Shown here piece by piece: positions 9,273 through 17,398 of a stretch of DNA of 64,000 bases. The stretch comes from Ilyomonas sp965277535 (GTDB taxonomy: Bacteria; Bacteroidota; Bacteroidia; Chitinophagales; Chitinophagaceae): NCBI GenBank assembly GCA_965277535.1, contig OZ255825.1:1-64000 (forward strand), given 5' to 3'. Position 1 is the stretch's first letter, and every line of letters starts with the position of its first letter. The notes below the pieces were generated by a model. The model had not been told where the DNA came from. It saw nothing but the letters and a program-made list of their open reading frames with translations, and searched no databases. Made by a program: the position numbers and the translations under genes.

Positions 9273-9926
9273 ATGCTCAGGGCAACGAACATCTACAAAT
9301 CGTATGGTCAGATTCCGGTGGTGAAAGGCGTAAGTTTAGAGGTTGAGAAGGGAGAAATTGTTTCTATCACCGGCTCATCGGGTGCAGGAAAAAGCACATT
9401 GCTTCATATTTTAGGAACGCTGGATGCGCCTGATAGCGGCGAAGTAATCATCAATGGCGTTAACCTGTCTCAACTAAAAAACAAACAGCTATCGCAATTC
9501 CGAAACCATCAACTGGGCTTTGTATTTCAGTTTCATCATTTGTTACCCGAGTTTACAGCACTCGAAAATGTTTGTATTCCTGGTTGGATAAAAGGCGGCA
9601 AAAGAAAAGAGGTTGAAAATCATGCCATGCGTTTGTTGAGCGTGTTGGGAATTGAAAACCGCATAAACAACAAACCGCAACAGTTAAGCGGCGGCGAGCA
9701 GCAACGCGTTGCCGTAGCACGTGCATTGATAAACAATCCTGCTATTGTATTTGCAGATGAACCAACAGGTAATTTAGATAGTAACAATGCAAAAGAACTT
9801 CACCAATTGTTTATTCAACTGAGAAATGAATTTGCACAAACGTTTTTAATTGTTACACACAACGAAGATCTCGCGGCTGGCAGCGACCGCGTTCTGCACA
9901 TGAAAGATGGCTTGTTGCAAAATTAA
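9273..9926 (+). CDS. lolD: LolD-type ABC transporter ATP-binding protein
   Basis: ATPase of 217 residues that powers a MacB/LolCDE-type ABC transporter at the inner membrane, most likely release of lipoproteins toward the outer membrane. Walker A GSSGAGKST, signature LSGGEQQRVAVARAL, Walker B IVFADEPTGNLD and the switch His in VTHNED are all intact, and the FQFHHLLPEFTALENV block is typical of LolD. The start at 9273 (MLRATNIYKSYG) fits the family; the upstream ATG at 9237 would place the promoter box inside the gene. No LolC/E membrane partner is adjacent, which is usual in Bacteroidota. Probably translated from a leaderless mRNA. Confidence 0.88.
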   Translation: MLRATNIYKSYGQIPVVKGVSLEVEKGEIVSITGSSGAGKSTLLHILGTLDAPDSGEVIINGVNLSQLKNKQLSQFRNHQLGFVFQFHHLLPEFTALENVCIPGWIKGGKRKEVENHAMRLLSVLGIENRINNKPQQLSGGEQQRVAVARALINNPAIVFADEPTGNLDSNNAKELHQLFIQLRNEFAQTFLIVTHNEDLAAGSDRVLHMKDGLLQN

Positions 9927-10094
9927 ACTTGCATGTTGGAACAACCATTTTTGGTTTTGCAGCAATTTTAAGTGAAGCTTTCGTAGCGTCTATCTTCGAA
10001 TTATTTTTAATAGAAAACAGGTACATTTTCTAAATTATCGTTTCGTTTACAGCTTTGCCTTTACTTTGCGCGTTTAGTTGTAGTTGCCGGAAGC

Positions 10095-12104
10095 ATGTAT
10101 AAGAAAATCACGTTTGTTTTTGCATTGATTTTATTCCTCTCAACGCATTTGTTTTCGCAGGATTTAAACCAACTGCGGAACCGGATGAGTGGCTTCGGTC
10201 AGTCGGGAAAAGGCAACAAAGATTCGCTTGTTCACCGCGATCCCAACGCAGATTCGATAACAATTTCGTATCGCTATTTTGATTCTTCGCGAATCAGGAA
10301 ATTAGATTCTTCCATCAACGATTGGTACACACGTTTTCCTGTTCCGCCAACCTACAATTATCTCAGCAACTTTGGAAGTGCAGCTCATTCGTTATTATTT
10401 AATATGAACATGGAGCCGGGCTTTGATGCCGGTTTTCATTCGTTTGATATTTATAAATATACACTTGCCGGAACGCGCTTTTTTCAAACTACCCGACCTT
10501 ACACTGACCTTTCGTATGCGCTTGCCAGCAGTGCGGAGCAAATGGTAAACCTTCTTCACACGCAAAACCGAAAAAACAATTTGAATTTTACGTTTGAATA
10601 CCGTTTTATCGGTTCGCCGGGTGCATTCAAAAATCAGAATACCAGCCATAACAATGTTCGCATCAGCTCCTTTTATCAGAGCAAAAACAAACGCTATGGT
10701 TTGTATTTTATTTATCTGAACAACAAAATAAAAGCTTCTGAAAATGGCGGATTGGTGGTAGATTCGCAACTGCAGAATTTGTCTCTGAACAATCCGATTG
10801 AAGCCAATGTTCGTTTAGGAAATAACCTTAGCAATTACAATACAGGCAACATTTTTAATACTGCTGTAAATATTGGAACTTATTATCGTGAGAGCATTTT
10901 TTACTTGCGCCAGTATTACGATTTCGGTCAGAAAGATTCGATTGTTCATGATTCCACGGTTACCCGTTTGTTTTATCCGCGCCTACGTTTGCAGCATTCC
11001 ATTTCTTATAGTTCAAACACTTATGAATACCACGATGATGCTTTGGATTCAACCAGCTATATCAATTTCTTTCATTATTACGGAGCCAATAATTTAGACA
11101 CGCTTTTGTTTCAGGATAAATGGAAAAACTTAAACAATGAGTTTAGCATTGTTACTTTTCCGGATAAAAAGAATGTTGCGCAATTTTTACGGTTGAGCGC
11201 CAATTTAGAATTGATAAACGGAACGCTTTATAAAGCTGGTACAAAAACCTATACAAACATTTATGCATCGGCTGAGTACAGAAACAGAACGCGAAACCAA
11301 AAATGGGATGTGGAAGCGTTTGGGCGTTTGTATTTGGCGGGCAGCTTTATTGGCAATTATACTGGTTATATCAGTTTGCAAAGGCAACTTTCAAAGAAGT
11401 TAGGAGCCTTGCAAGTCGGATTTCAAAATACCAACAAAAGTCCAACAGAATTAAGCCAGAACATTACTTCTTTTCCGGTCATTCCCATTGGCTCCGTTCA
11501 CAATACGAACATTGCAAAACTCTTTGGTAATCTTTTTATTCCTGAAGCGGGCTTGCATTTGTATGCAAATTATTATGCCGTAACCAATTACACTTATCTC
11601 ACCGATTACTTTACAATGCGGCAGCAAGCATCACTTTTTAATTATTTAACCGTTGGGCTTGATAAGAAATTTAGATTATCGAAACATTTGTTTTGGTACA
11701 CTGAAGCCGCTTTTCAGCAATCTGCTGGCAACGCGCCGGTGCATTTGCCCCAGATTTACACGAGAAACCGGCTTGCTTTTGAAGGTAATTTTTATAAAAA
11801 CCTGTATTTGTCAACTGGTATAGAAGTAAGATATTTTACCCCTTACAAAGCTGATGGTTACACGCCGTTAAACGGCCAGTTTTATTATCAATCCGATTCT
11901 ACTTTAAGCAATCGGCCCGATGTAAATGTGTATTTTAATTTTCGAATTAAGAGTTTCAAAGCCTTTATCCGGGTGGAAAATTTGAATACTTTGGATAAAT
12001 ACAATGGCAGCTTCGGCTTTTTAAATCACAATTTTTCTGCGCCGCATTATCCGCAGAATGCACTTTGGATACGGTTTGGCGTTTGGTGGAGCTTTGTTAA
12101 TTAG
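10095..12104 (+). CDS. Porin_10-family putative outer-membrane porin
   Basis: Outer-membrane beta-barrel protein of 669 residues of the Bacteroidota-specific putative porin family (Porin_10). Signal peptide MYKKITFVFALILFLSTHLF-SQ; the C-terminus ends in alternating aromatic/hydrophobic strands (ALWIRFGVWWSFVN). The block PVPPTYNYLSNFGSAAHSLL near residue 85 and repeated Tyr/Phe-rich strands through the whole length are characteristic. Cargo unknown. A TTACTTTG box at 10061-10068, a one-base-shorter relative of TAnnTTTG, lies 26 bases before the ATG. It stands alone between lolD and the HMA/TlpA pair. Confidence 0.8.
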   Translation: MYKKITFVFALILFLSTHLFSQDLNQLRNRMSGFGQSGKGNKDSLVHRDPNADSITISYRYFDSSRIRKLDSSINDWYTRFPVPPTYNYLSNFGSAAHSLLFNMNMEPGFDAGFHSFDIYKYTLAGTRFFQTTRPYTDLSYALASSAEQMVNLLHTQNRKNNLNFTFEYRFIGSPGAFKNQNTSHNNVRISSFYQSKNKRYGLYFIYLNNKIKASENGGLVVDSQLQNLSLNNPIEANVRLGNNLSNYNTGNIFNTAVNIGTYYRESIFYLRQYYDFGQKDSIVHDSTVTRLFYPRLRLQHSISYSSNTYEYHDDALDSTSYINFFHYYGANNLDTLLFQDKWKNLNNEFSIVTFPDKKNVAQFLRLSANLELINGTLYKAGTKTYTNIYASAEYRNRTRNQKWDVEAFGRLYLAGSFIGNYTGYISLQRQLSKKLGALQVGFQNTNKSPTELSQNITSFPVIPIGSVHNTNIAKLFGNLFIPEAGLHLYANYYAVTNYTYLTDYFTMRQQASLFNYLTVGLDKKFRLSKHLFWYTEAAFQQSAGNAPVHLPQIYTRNRLAFEGNFYKNLYLSTGIEVRYFTPYKADGYTPLNGQFYYQSDSTLSNRPDVNVYFNFRIKSFKAFIRVENLNTLDKYNGSFGFLNHNFSAPHYPQNALWIRFGVWWSFVN

Positions 12105-12162
12105 CGTGTCGGCTCGTTGTTAGCTTTATTTATTTTTTATTTTTGTTTGATTAACTAAGACT

Positions 12163-12552
12163 ATGAACCGGAAGTTTTTATCTGCAATCGCAATCATTTT
12201 AATGAGTTTGGTTTTATCAATAAAAGCTAAAGCAAACGACAAAACCGACACTGTAACTGTTGCCGGCGTTTGCGAAAGTTGCAAAAGCCGTATTGAAAAA
12301 GCGGCCAAGCAAGCAGGCGCAACCACAGCCGACTGGAACGAGAAGAGCAAATTGTTGAGCGTTTCTTACAACGATTCTGCCACATCGCTGTTGGCAATTG
12401 AAAAGAAAATCGCAACTGTTGGTTACGATACACGCGACGTGAAAGCGTCCGTTCAATCGTACAGCAAGTTACCTTCCTGCTGCCAATATGATAGAAGCGG
12501 AGCAAAAAATGATGAGAAGGTTTGTAATGATAAAAACAATAAATCATTTTAA
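12163..12552 (+). CDS. Secreted heavy-metal-associated (HMA) domain protein
   Basis: Exported protein of 129 residues: a signal peptide (hydrophobic 5-20) followed by one HMA domain with the metal-binding pair C37-x-x-C40 in AGVCESCKSRIE. A second Cys pair (LPSCC, about 105-108) sits near the C-terminus. By family it would bind a soft metal such as copper in the periplasm; the identity of the metal is inference. It ends 2 bases before the TlpA-like gene, so the two form an operon and could share a role in metal handling or thiol redox. Confidence 0.8.
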   Translation: MNRKFLSAIAIILMSLVLSIKAKANDKTDTVTVAGVCESCKSRIEKAAKQAGATTADWNEKSKLLSVSYNDSATSLLAIEKKIATVGYDTRDVKASVQSYSKLPSCCQYDRSGAKNDEKVCNDKNNKSF

Positions 12553-12554
12553 TT

Positions 12555-13025
12555 ATGAAGCTATTAGGTGCTTTTGGTTTTGCCCTTTTTTGTACTATTT
12601 CTTGTTTTGCACAACCGGAGCCCGGAAATATGGCAAAAGAAATTAAGCTGCCTGACGCAAACAATCAACCGATCGCTTTATCTTCTCTGAAAGGAAAAGT
12701 GGTATTAATTGATTTTTGGGCGAGCTGGTGCCGGCCTTGCCGGCAAACCGTTCCTGGTTTAAAAAAGCTGTACTCTATGTACCACGACAAAGGTTTTGAA
12801 ATTTATGGCGTTTCACTGGACGATGATGCAAGAGCCTGGCAACAAGCAATATCAGATGATCAATCTACCTGGATTCATGTCAACGATAAAACCGGCAAGG
12901 TGGCGAATCAATGGGTCATTTCTGTTATACCAACTACTTTTTTAGTGGACAAAAACGGAAAAATTGTTGCTGTTGATGAGGACGCCAAATCTCTAAGTAA
13001 ACTCATACCTAAATATCTCAATTGA
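12555..13025 (+). CDS. TlpA-like periplasmic thiol-disulfide oxidoreductase
   Basis: Thioredoxin-fold protein of 156 residues with a signal peptide (1-20) and the active site W-C59-R-P-C62; the cis-Pro loop is VIPTTFLVD. Proteins of this TlpA/ResA type reduce periplasmic disulfides, for example in apocytochromes or copper chaperones. The start is only 2 bases after the HMA gene's stop, and the partner's Cys-rich metal site makes it a plausible substrate (inference). The gene is followed by a 0.9 kb stretch without genes. Confidence 0.88.
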   Translation: MKLLGAFGFALFCTISCFAQPEPGNMAKEIKLPDANNQPIALSSLKGKVVLIDFWASWCRPCRQTVPGLKKLYSMYHDKGFEIYGVSLDDDARAWQQAISDDQSTWIHVNDKTGKVANQWVISVIPTTFLVDKNGKIVAVDEDAKSLSKLIPKYLN

Positions 13026-13927
13026 ACTTCGAACTATTTATAACCCTTTTTTTTCTTCCATTTTTCTTAGAGGAGACAGGTTACTTTGTCCAAAGAATAT
13101 TATTTATGTTAACTTCCTTATTCCTAATTGTCAATTGTTCTAATATAAACTTGTGAAAGAGGCCTTGTAAAATTTGCTATGTTACTAATGCATATCTTTT
13201 GCTGAACTATTAGCCTTCTTAGAAACTTCAATAGCTAAAGTACTTGTTATAGCAAAGTATAGATAGGATAAAGCCTAAAAACTCCCTTTTAATAGTTACT
13301 CTTCCTACATTGTGTTTGCACAATTAATTTCTCTCTGCCACGACGGTTTGCAAGATCTTTGGTTTTATCGCATTATTTCTGTCTACAAAGCTTCCTATGA
13401 CTGTGGCTATTCTGTATGTAATGTCGCATCTAAAAATGAAAATTCATCTTTTTGATTTCACTCAATCCTGAATCTTACCTGTAAATACTTCCTAAAGCTT
13501 CCTCATAGAAACTCATTTCAGTTTCCCTTACTGCTTTCATTTTTAAGAGCTTTTTCTTTCTTCAACAACAAAATCATTGCCTTTATAATTCTTTCGAAAG
13601 GAAAATTCGATTACGGATGTATATTTACTGCTAATATCTTTGTCATAATTGCTATGAAAATTTGACAAAAATAAAATGAATATTTACACAATAAATTAGC
13701 TAAGTCTATTTAGTTATAAAATATTAACTTATAAGAATTTATAAAGGTTAATGGAGTTTTATAATTAAAATTTAAAGTCTTTCCGAAAGTGAAATTTCAG
13801 CTGCAAAATATGTTCTGTCGTTCAATATAATGTAATTTTATATAACAATCTGATTTACAGATATATAGAACAATTACAATTGTATTAATGTTTATAAAAA
13901 TAAGATAACAAAAAATTAATTTATTGA
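13026..13927. other. AT-rich region without recognisable genes
   Basis: About 900 bases between tlpA-like and cdd. No reading frame of useful length on either strand, no tRNA-like fold and no clear terminator. The right half (about 13660-13930) is especially AT-rich with many TTTATA/AATTA runs. It contains a TTACTTTG (13079-13086) not followed by a gene. I cannot say whether it is a decayed insertion or an unrecognised RNA region. Confidence 0.6.
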
Positions 13928-14416
13928 TTACATTAAGTTATCATGCGAAAAACCTAAAGGCAATAAAAGAGATGATTTAGGGACAATAATGACTTGTCCA
14001 CTACTGCCGCAAAGAATTAATCGGATAGGATATCGGACGCGATTTTCAAATTCTACAAGCACCTGGCGGCAAAAGCCGCATGGCGAAGCCGGCGTGTCAC
14101 TTTTTCCTCTGGAATTGATGTAAGTAACTGCCATTGTAAGAATGGATATATTTGGATAGAGTTGGGCAGCGGTAGCTAATAATGATCGCTCGGCACAAAT
14201 GCCGGATGGGTAACTCGCATTTTCCTGATTGCTGCCGGTAATAATCTGTAGGTTGGAAAGTAAGGCAGCGGCCCCTACAAAGAATCCGGAATAGGGTGCA
14301 TAAGCAATCGTTGCCGCATTTCGGGCTAAAAGAACTAATTCATAATCGTTTTGAACCAGCTCTCTTTCAGAATCTAATACCTGATAAGTAAAAGTAAATT
14401 CGCTTTCTTTCAACAA
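13928..14416 (-). CDS. cdd: Cytidine deaminase
   Basis: Deaminates cytidine and deoxycytidine to uridine/deoxyuridine in pyrimidine salvage; cytoplasmic, normally a tetramer. The 162-residue protein has the zinc site of the homotetrameric form: C74-A-E76 in GICAERSLLA and C113/C116 in PCGFCRQ. NAATIAYAPYSGFFVGAA is the conserved N-terminal helix-strand. The reading frame starts only 3 bases after the lepB stop and the available initiation codon is TTG (14414-14416, followed by a second TTG); no ATG precedes the conserved domain, so translation is probably coupled to lepB. Followed by the AT-rich desert. Confidence 0.9.
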   Translation of the reverse strand: MLKESEFTFTYQVLDSERELVQNDYELVLLARNAATIAYAPYSGFFVGAAALLSNLQIITGSNQENASYPSGICAERSLLATAAQLYPNISILTMAVTYINSRGKSDTPASPCGFCRQVLVEFENRVRYPIRLILCGSSGQVIIVPKSSLLLPLGFSHDNLM

Positions 14417-14419
14417 AAA

Positions 14420-15964
14420 CTAATGAATAGGTTTAAAAAAGCGGTTCCACCGTGGACCTTTGTCCCAGCTAAACCAGATTAAAGACGCTTTTCCAACAAT
14501 GTTGGTTTCCGGTACAAAACCCCAAAAACGACTGTCTTGGCTGTTGTGGCGGTTGTCGCCCATCATCCAATAATAATTGTATTGAAACGTGTATTGGTTG
14601 GTAGGCTTCCCGTTAATTACAAACTGACCATTGTTTTCCTGAAGTTGATTGTGCTCGTAAGTAGCAATAATGCGGCGGTAAAGAGCAATGTTTTTTGTAT
14701 CTAAGGTAACAGTTTGGCCTTTTGAAGGAATTTGTATTGGTCCATAATTGTCTGCACTCCAGGGATAATTGGCGATGTCGAAGGGAAATGTTCTTTGGTC
14801 AACGGAGTTATCGCTGTATAAAGTGATTGATTTGAAATTGGGCTGTTTTTTTATAAGTTCTACATCTGCATTAGATAATGTCATTCTGTACTTCAAGCCT
14901 AACAAAGGCATATATTTCCCATCTTTCTCATAAGTAACATCTTTACCACTTTGCGGATCAGTGCCAGTATCAAAGTGAAAATTTAATTGATTGGATAGAA
15001 AATCTTCTGAAAACGGAGTTTCGTTCGTTTCAACAATGTACTCGTTCTGCTGACCGGGAGCCATATATGCTTTTTGATTATTGATATACAAAGCTCCATT
15101 TATAACCTGTAAAACATCGCCCGGAACGCCAACACAACGTTTGATATAGTTATCGGTTTTGTCCATCGGGTGTACAATCACCGCGTGTTCAGCCCTCAAT
15201 GCGTCTCGGTTTCCGTTGTAATCTCTGCGTAGTACATCATAATAAGTATTGGCACTTAGATAATCAGGTTCATTGATAATGGTATCGCCCGCAGGAAAAT
15301 TAAACACTACTACATCGTTTCTTTGCACAGTTGTAAATCCAGGCAATCGCCTGTAAGGCAATTGGATTGAAGTTGTGTAAGAGGGAGTGGTTTGAGAAAA
15401 AGGCATCGTATTGTGAACAAAAGGAAAACTAACTGGCGTTTGCGGAATGCGGGCGCCATAGCTCATTTTACTCACGAATAAAAAGTCGTTTACCAGCAAG
15501 GTTTTTTCCATGCTGGGAGTGGGGATGGTATAAGCTTCAAAAATAAAACTACGGATAAGCGTTGCGGCAACGATGGCAAAAACGGCTGCATCAATCCATT
15601 CGCGGGAAGCAGGCTTTTTGTACAACTTCATTACTTCCTTGCCTTTGTAGCGTTCGGCCTTTGAAAAACCCAAATACGGGAAGTAGAGAAAAGGTAAAAA
15701 AACAGTAGCAGCATGTTGAAATACATTGAATTTGCCAAAGTGCATTACCCAGATAATAGTAATCCAGATGGTAATAAACTGACCAGCAATGGGTATAAAC
15801 TGTAGCCAGAACCATATCTTTTTGATGCCGCATTTTTCAACAATGCACCAGGTGTTGTAAAATGGAATGAACGCTTTCCAGGGTTCGATGCCTGCTTTTT
15901 TAAACATTCCATACATTCCAATGTGCCAGCCGAGAGTACAAATGATAAAGATAGCCCAACCCAT
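14420..15964 (-). CDS. lepB: Signal peptidase I with extra N-terminal membrane domain
   Basis: Inner-membrane serine protease that removes signal peptides from exported proteins. At 514 residues it is much longer than the classical enzyme: residues 1-110 hold several membrane segments (DUF5684-like, as in many Bacteroidota), then the anchor segment near 125-140 and the catalytic domain. Catalytic Ser151 lies in TIPTPSMEKTLLVNDFLFVS and Lys275 in DNYIKRCVGVPGD; the C-terminal box MMGDNRHNSQDSRFWG is intact. A long insertion separates boxes (about 300-420). TACTTTTG at 15985-15992 gives it its own promoter; cdd follows 3 bases after the stop. Confidence 0.93.
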   Translation of the reverse strand: MGWAIFIICTLGWHIGMYGMFKKAGIEPWKAFIPFYNTWCIVEKCGIKKIWFWLQFIPIAGQFITIWITIIWVMHFGKFNVFQHAATVFLPFLYFPYLGFSKAERYKGKEVMKLYKKPASREWIDAAVFAIVAATLIRSFIFEAYTIPTPSMEKTLLVNDFLFVSKMSYGARIPQTPVSFPFVHNTMPFSQTTPSYTTSIQLPYRRLPGFTTVQRNDVVVFNFPAGDTIINEPDYLSANTYYDVLRRDYNGNRDALRAEHAVIVHPMDKTDNYIKRCVGVPGDVLQVINGALYINNQKAYMAPGQQNEYIVETNETPFSEDFLSNQLNFHFDTGTDPQSGKDVTYEKDGKYMPLLGLKYRMTLSNADVELIKKQPNFKSITLYSDNSVDQRTFPFDIANYPWSADNYGPIQIPSKGQTVTLDTKNIALYRRIIATYEHNQLQENNGQFVINGKPTNQYTFQYNYYWMMGDNRHNSQDSRFWGFVPETNIVGKASLIWFSWDKGPRWNRFFKPIH

Positions 15965-15984
15965 ATTTTATTTTTAGAGAAAAA

Positions 15985-15992
15985 CAAAAGTA
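15985..15992 (-). promoter_or_regulatory. TACTTTTG -7 box for lepB
   Basis: Exact TAnnTTTG match on the minus strand, 20 bases before the lepB ATG (15964) and downstream of the thiolase stop. Confidence 0.65.
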
Positions 15993-16058
15993 CCATTCCA
16001 CATCGGCACACAAAAAACAGAAGTAGAAACTTTTCTTAAACTGTTGTAAACGGTAAAA

Positions 16059-17249
16059 TCAATTTGTTTTTGCCCATTTTTCAATAACCATTGCACTGGC
16101 ACCACCACCGCCATTGCAAATAGCTGCCGCACCGATTTTGCCATCGTTCTGCTGTAATACATTGATCAGGGTTACCAAAATGCGCGCACCGCTACAACCC
16201 AACGGATGACCTAAAGAAACAGCGCCACCCCGCACATTCACTTTGGCTGCATCAATTCCTAACTTCTGAATGTTGGCAATGCTTACTACAGAGAAGGCTT
16301 CATTTATTTCAAAATAATCTACATTATGTAAAGTTAGAGCCGCTTTTTGCAAAGCTTTTGGTAGTGCAATGGAGGGAGTAGTAGTGAACCATTCGGGAGC
16401 TTGTTCTGCATCTGCGAAACTTAAAATCGTTGCCAGCGGTTGTATGCCCAATTCCTTTGCTTTGTCTTCGCTCATTAAAACCAAAGCCGCTGCGCCATCA
16501 TTAATGGTGCTGGCATTGGCTGCGGTAACAGTGCCGTCTTTTATAAAAGCAGGTTTCAGTTCCCGAATTTTATCAAACTTAACGTTGAAAGGCTCTTCGT
16601 CTTTATCAATTATAACAGCATCACCCTTTTTTTGAGGAATGGAAACCGGAACAATTTCGTGCAAAAACAAACCTTGCTCAGTCGCTTGCTGACTTCTTTT
16701 ATAACTTTCAATTGCATAGTCGTCCTGCTCGTTACGACTGATGTTACAGGTTTGGGCGCACAATTCGGCAGCATTACCCATGGGGTAATCTTTATAAACA
16801 TCAGTTAATCCATCTTTTGATAAACCATCAACCAGGCTAACATCCCCATACTTATTTCCCCAGCGCTGTTTGGTTGCATAAAAAGGAACGTTGGACATAC
16901 TTTCCATTCCGCCAGCCACAATAATATCTGCATCGCCCAACAGAATACTTTGTGCTGCCGAAGCCACGGCTTTCATTCCGCTTGCACAAACTTTATTAAT
17001 GGTAATTGCGATTACCGTTTCCGGTAGTCCTGCCAATATACTTGCCTGCCGCGCAGGTGCCTGACCCAAATTGGACTGCAGTACGCAACCTATAATCACT
17101 TCATCAATATGTTGTGGAGAAATGCCCCCTTTTTCAACGGCGGCTTTTATAGCAATAGCTCCCAATTGCGGAGCAGTAAGGTCTTTTAGTTTTCCTCCAA
17201 AACTTCCAATAGGAGTGCGAACAGCGGATACAATCACAACTTTTTTCAT
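16059..17249 (-). CDS. Acetyl-CoA C-acetyltransferase (thiolase)
   Basis: Thiolase of 396 residues that condenses or cleaves acyl-CoA thioesters; the short form suggests an acetoacetyl-CoA thiolase used in ketone-body, amino-acid or polyester metabolism. The acyl-accepting C88 is in INKVCASGMKA, the NEAF and GHPLGCSG (catalytic His) blocks are intact and the second Cys is in ICNGGGG near the end. The start MKKVVIVSAVRTPIG at 17249 is the family start; the frame stays open to 17306 but a TATATTTG promoter box (17273-17280) lies in that stretch. No other beta-oxidation gene is adjacent. Confidence 0.93.
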   Translation of the reverse strand: MKKVVIVSAVRTPIGSFGGKLKDLTAPQLGAIAIKAAVEKGGISPQHIDEVIIGCVLQSNLGQAPARQASILAGLPETVIAITINKVCASGMKAVASAAQSILLGDADIIVAGGMESMSNVPFYATKQRWGNKYGDVSLVDGLSKDGLTDVYKDYPMGNAAELCAQTCNISRNEQDDYAIESYKRSQQATEQGLFLHEIVPVSIPQKKGDAVIIDKDEEPFNVKFDKIRELKPAFIKDGTVTAANASTINDGAAALVLMSEDKAKELGIQPLATILSFADAEQAPEWFTTTPSIALPKALQKAALTLHNVDYFEINEAFSVVSIANIQKLGIDAAKVNVRGGAVSLGHPLGCSGARILVTLINVLQQNDGKIGAAAICNGGGGASAMVIEKWAKTN

Positions 17250-17272
17250 AAACGAACAATTGTTAGTAAACG

Positions 17273-17280
17273 CAAATATA
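17273..17280 (-). promoter_or_regulatory. TATATTTG -7 box for the thiolase gene
   Basis: Exact TAnnTTTG on the minus strand, 23 bases before the ATG at 17249; supports that start over the longer open frame. Confidence 0.65.
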
Positions 17281-17347
17281 GTAAGTGAGAAATCGGGCAA
17301 AAACAAATTAACGAACTTAAAAACTCTTGTTCAATATCTGTCTAATA

Positions 17348-17378
17348 AAAAACCACAGCCATAACAACTGTGGTTTTT
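17348..17378 (-). terminator. Terminator of the BON-domain gene
   Basis: AAAAACCACAG (17348-17358) and CTGTGGTTTTT (17368-17378) make a perfect 11-bp stem around a 9-base loop, about 20 bases after the stop of the minus-strand BON gene and ending in a T run in that direction. Confidence 0.75.
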
Positions 17379-17398
17379 ATCAATCCTACTTTTTATTT

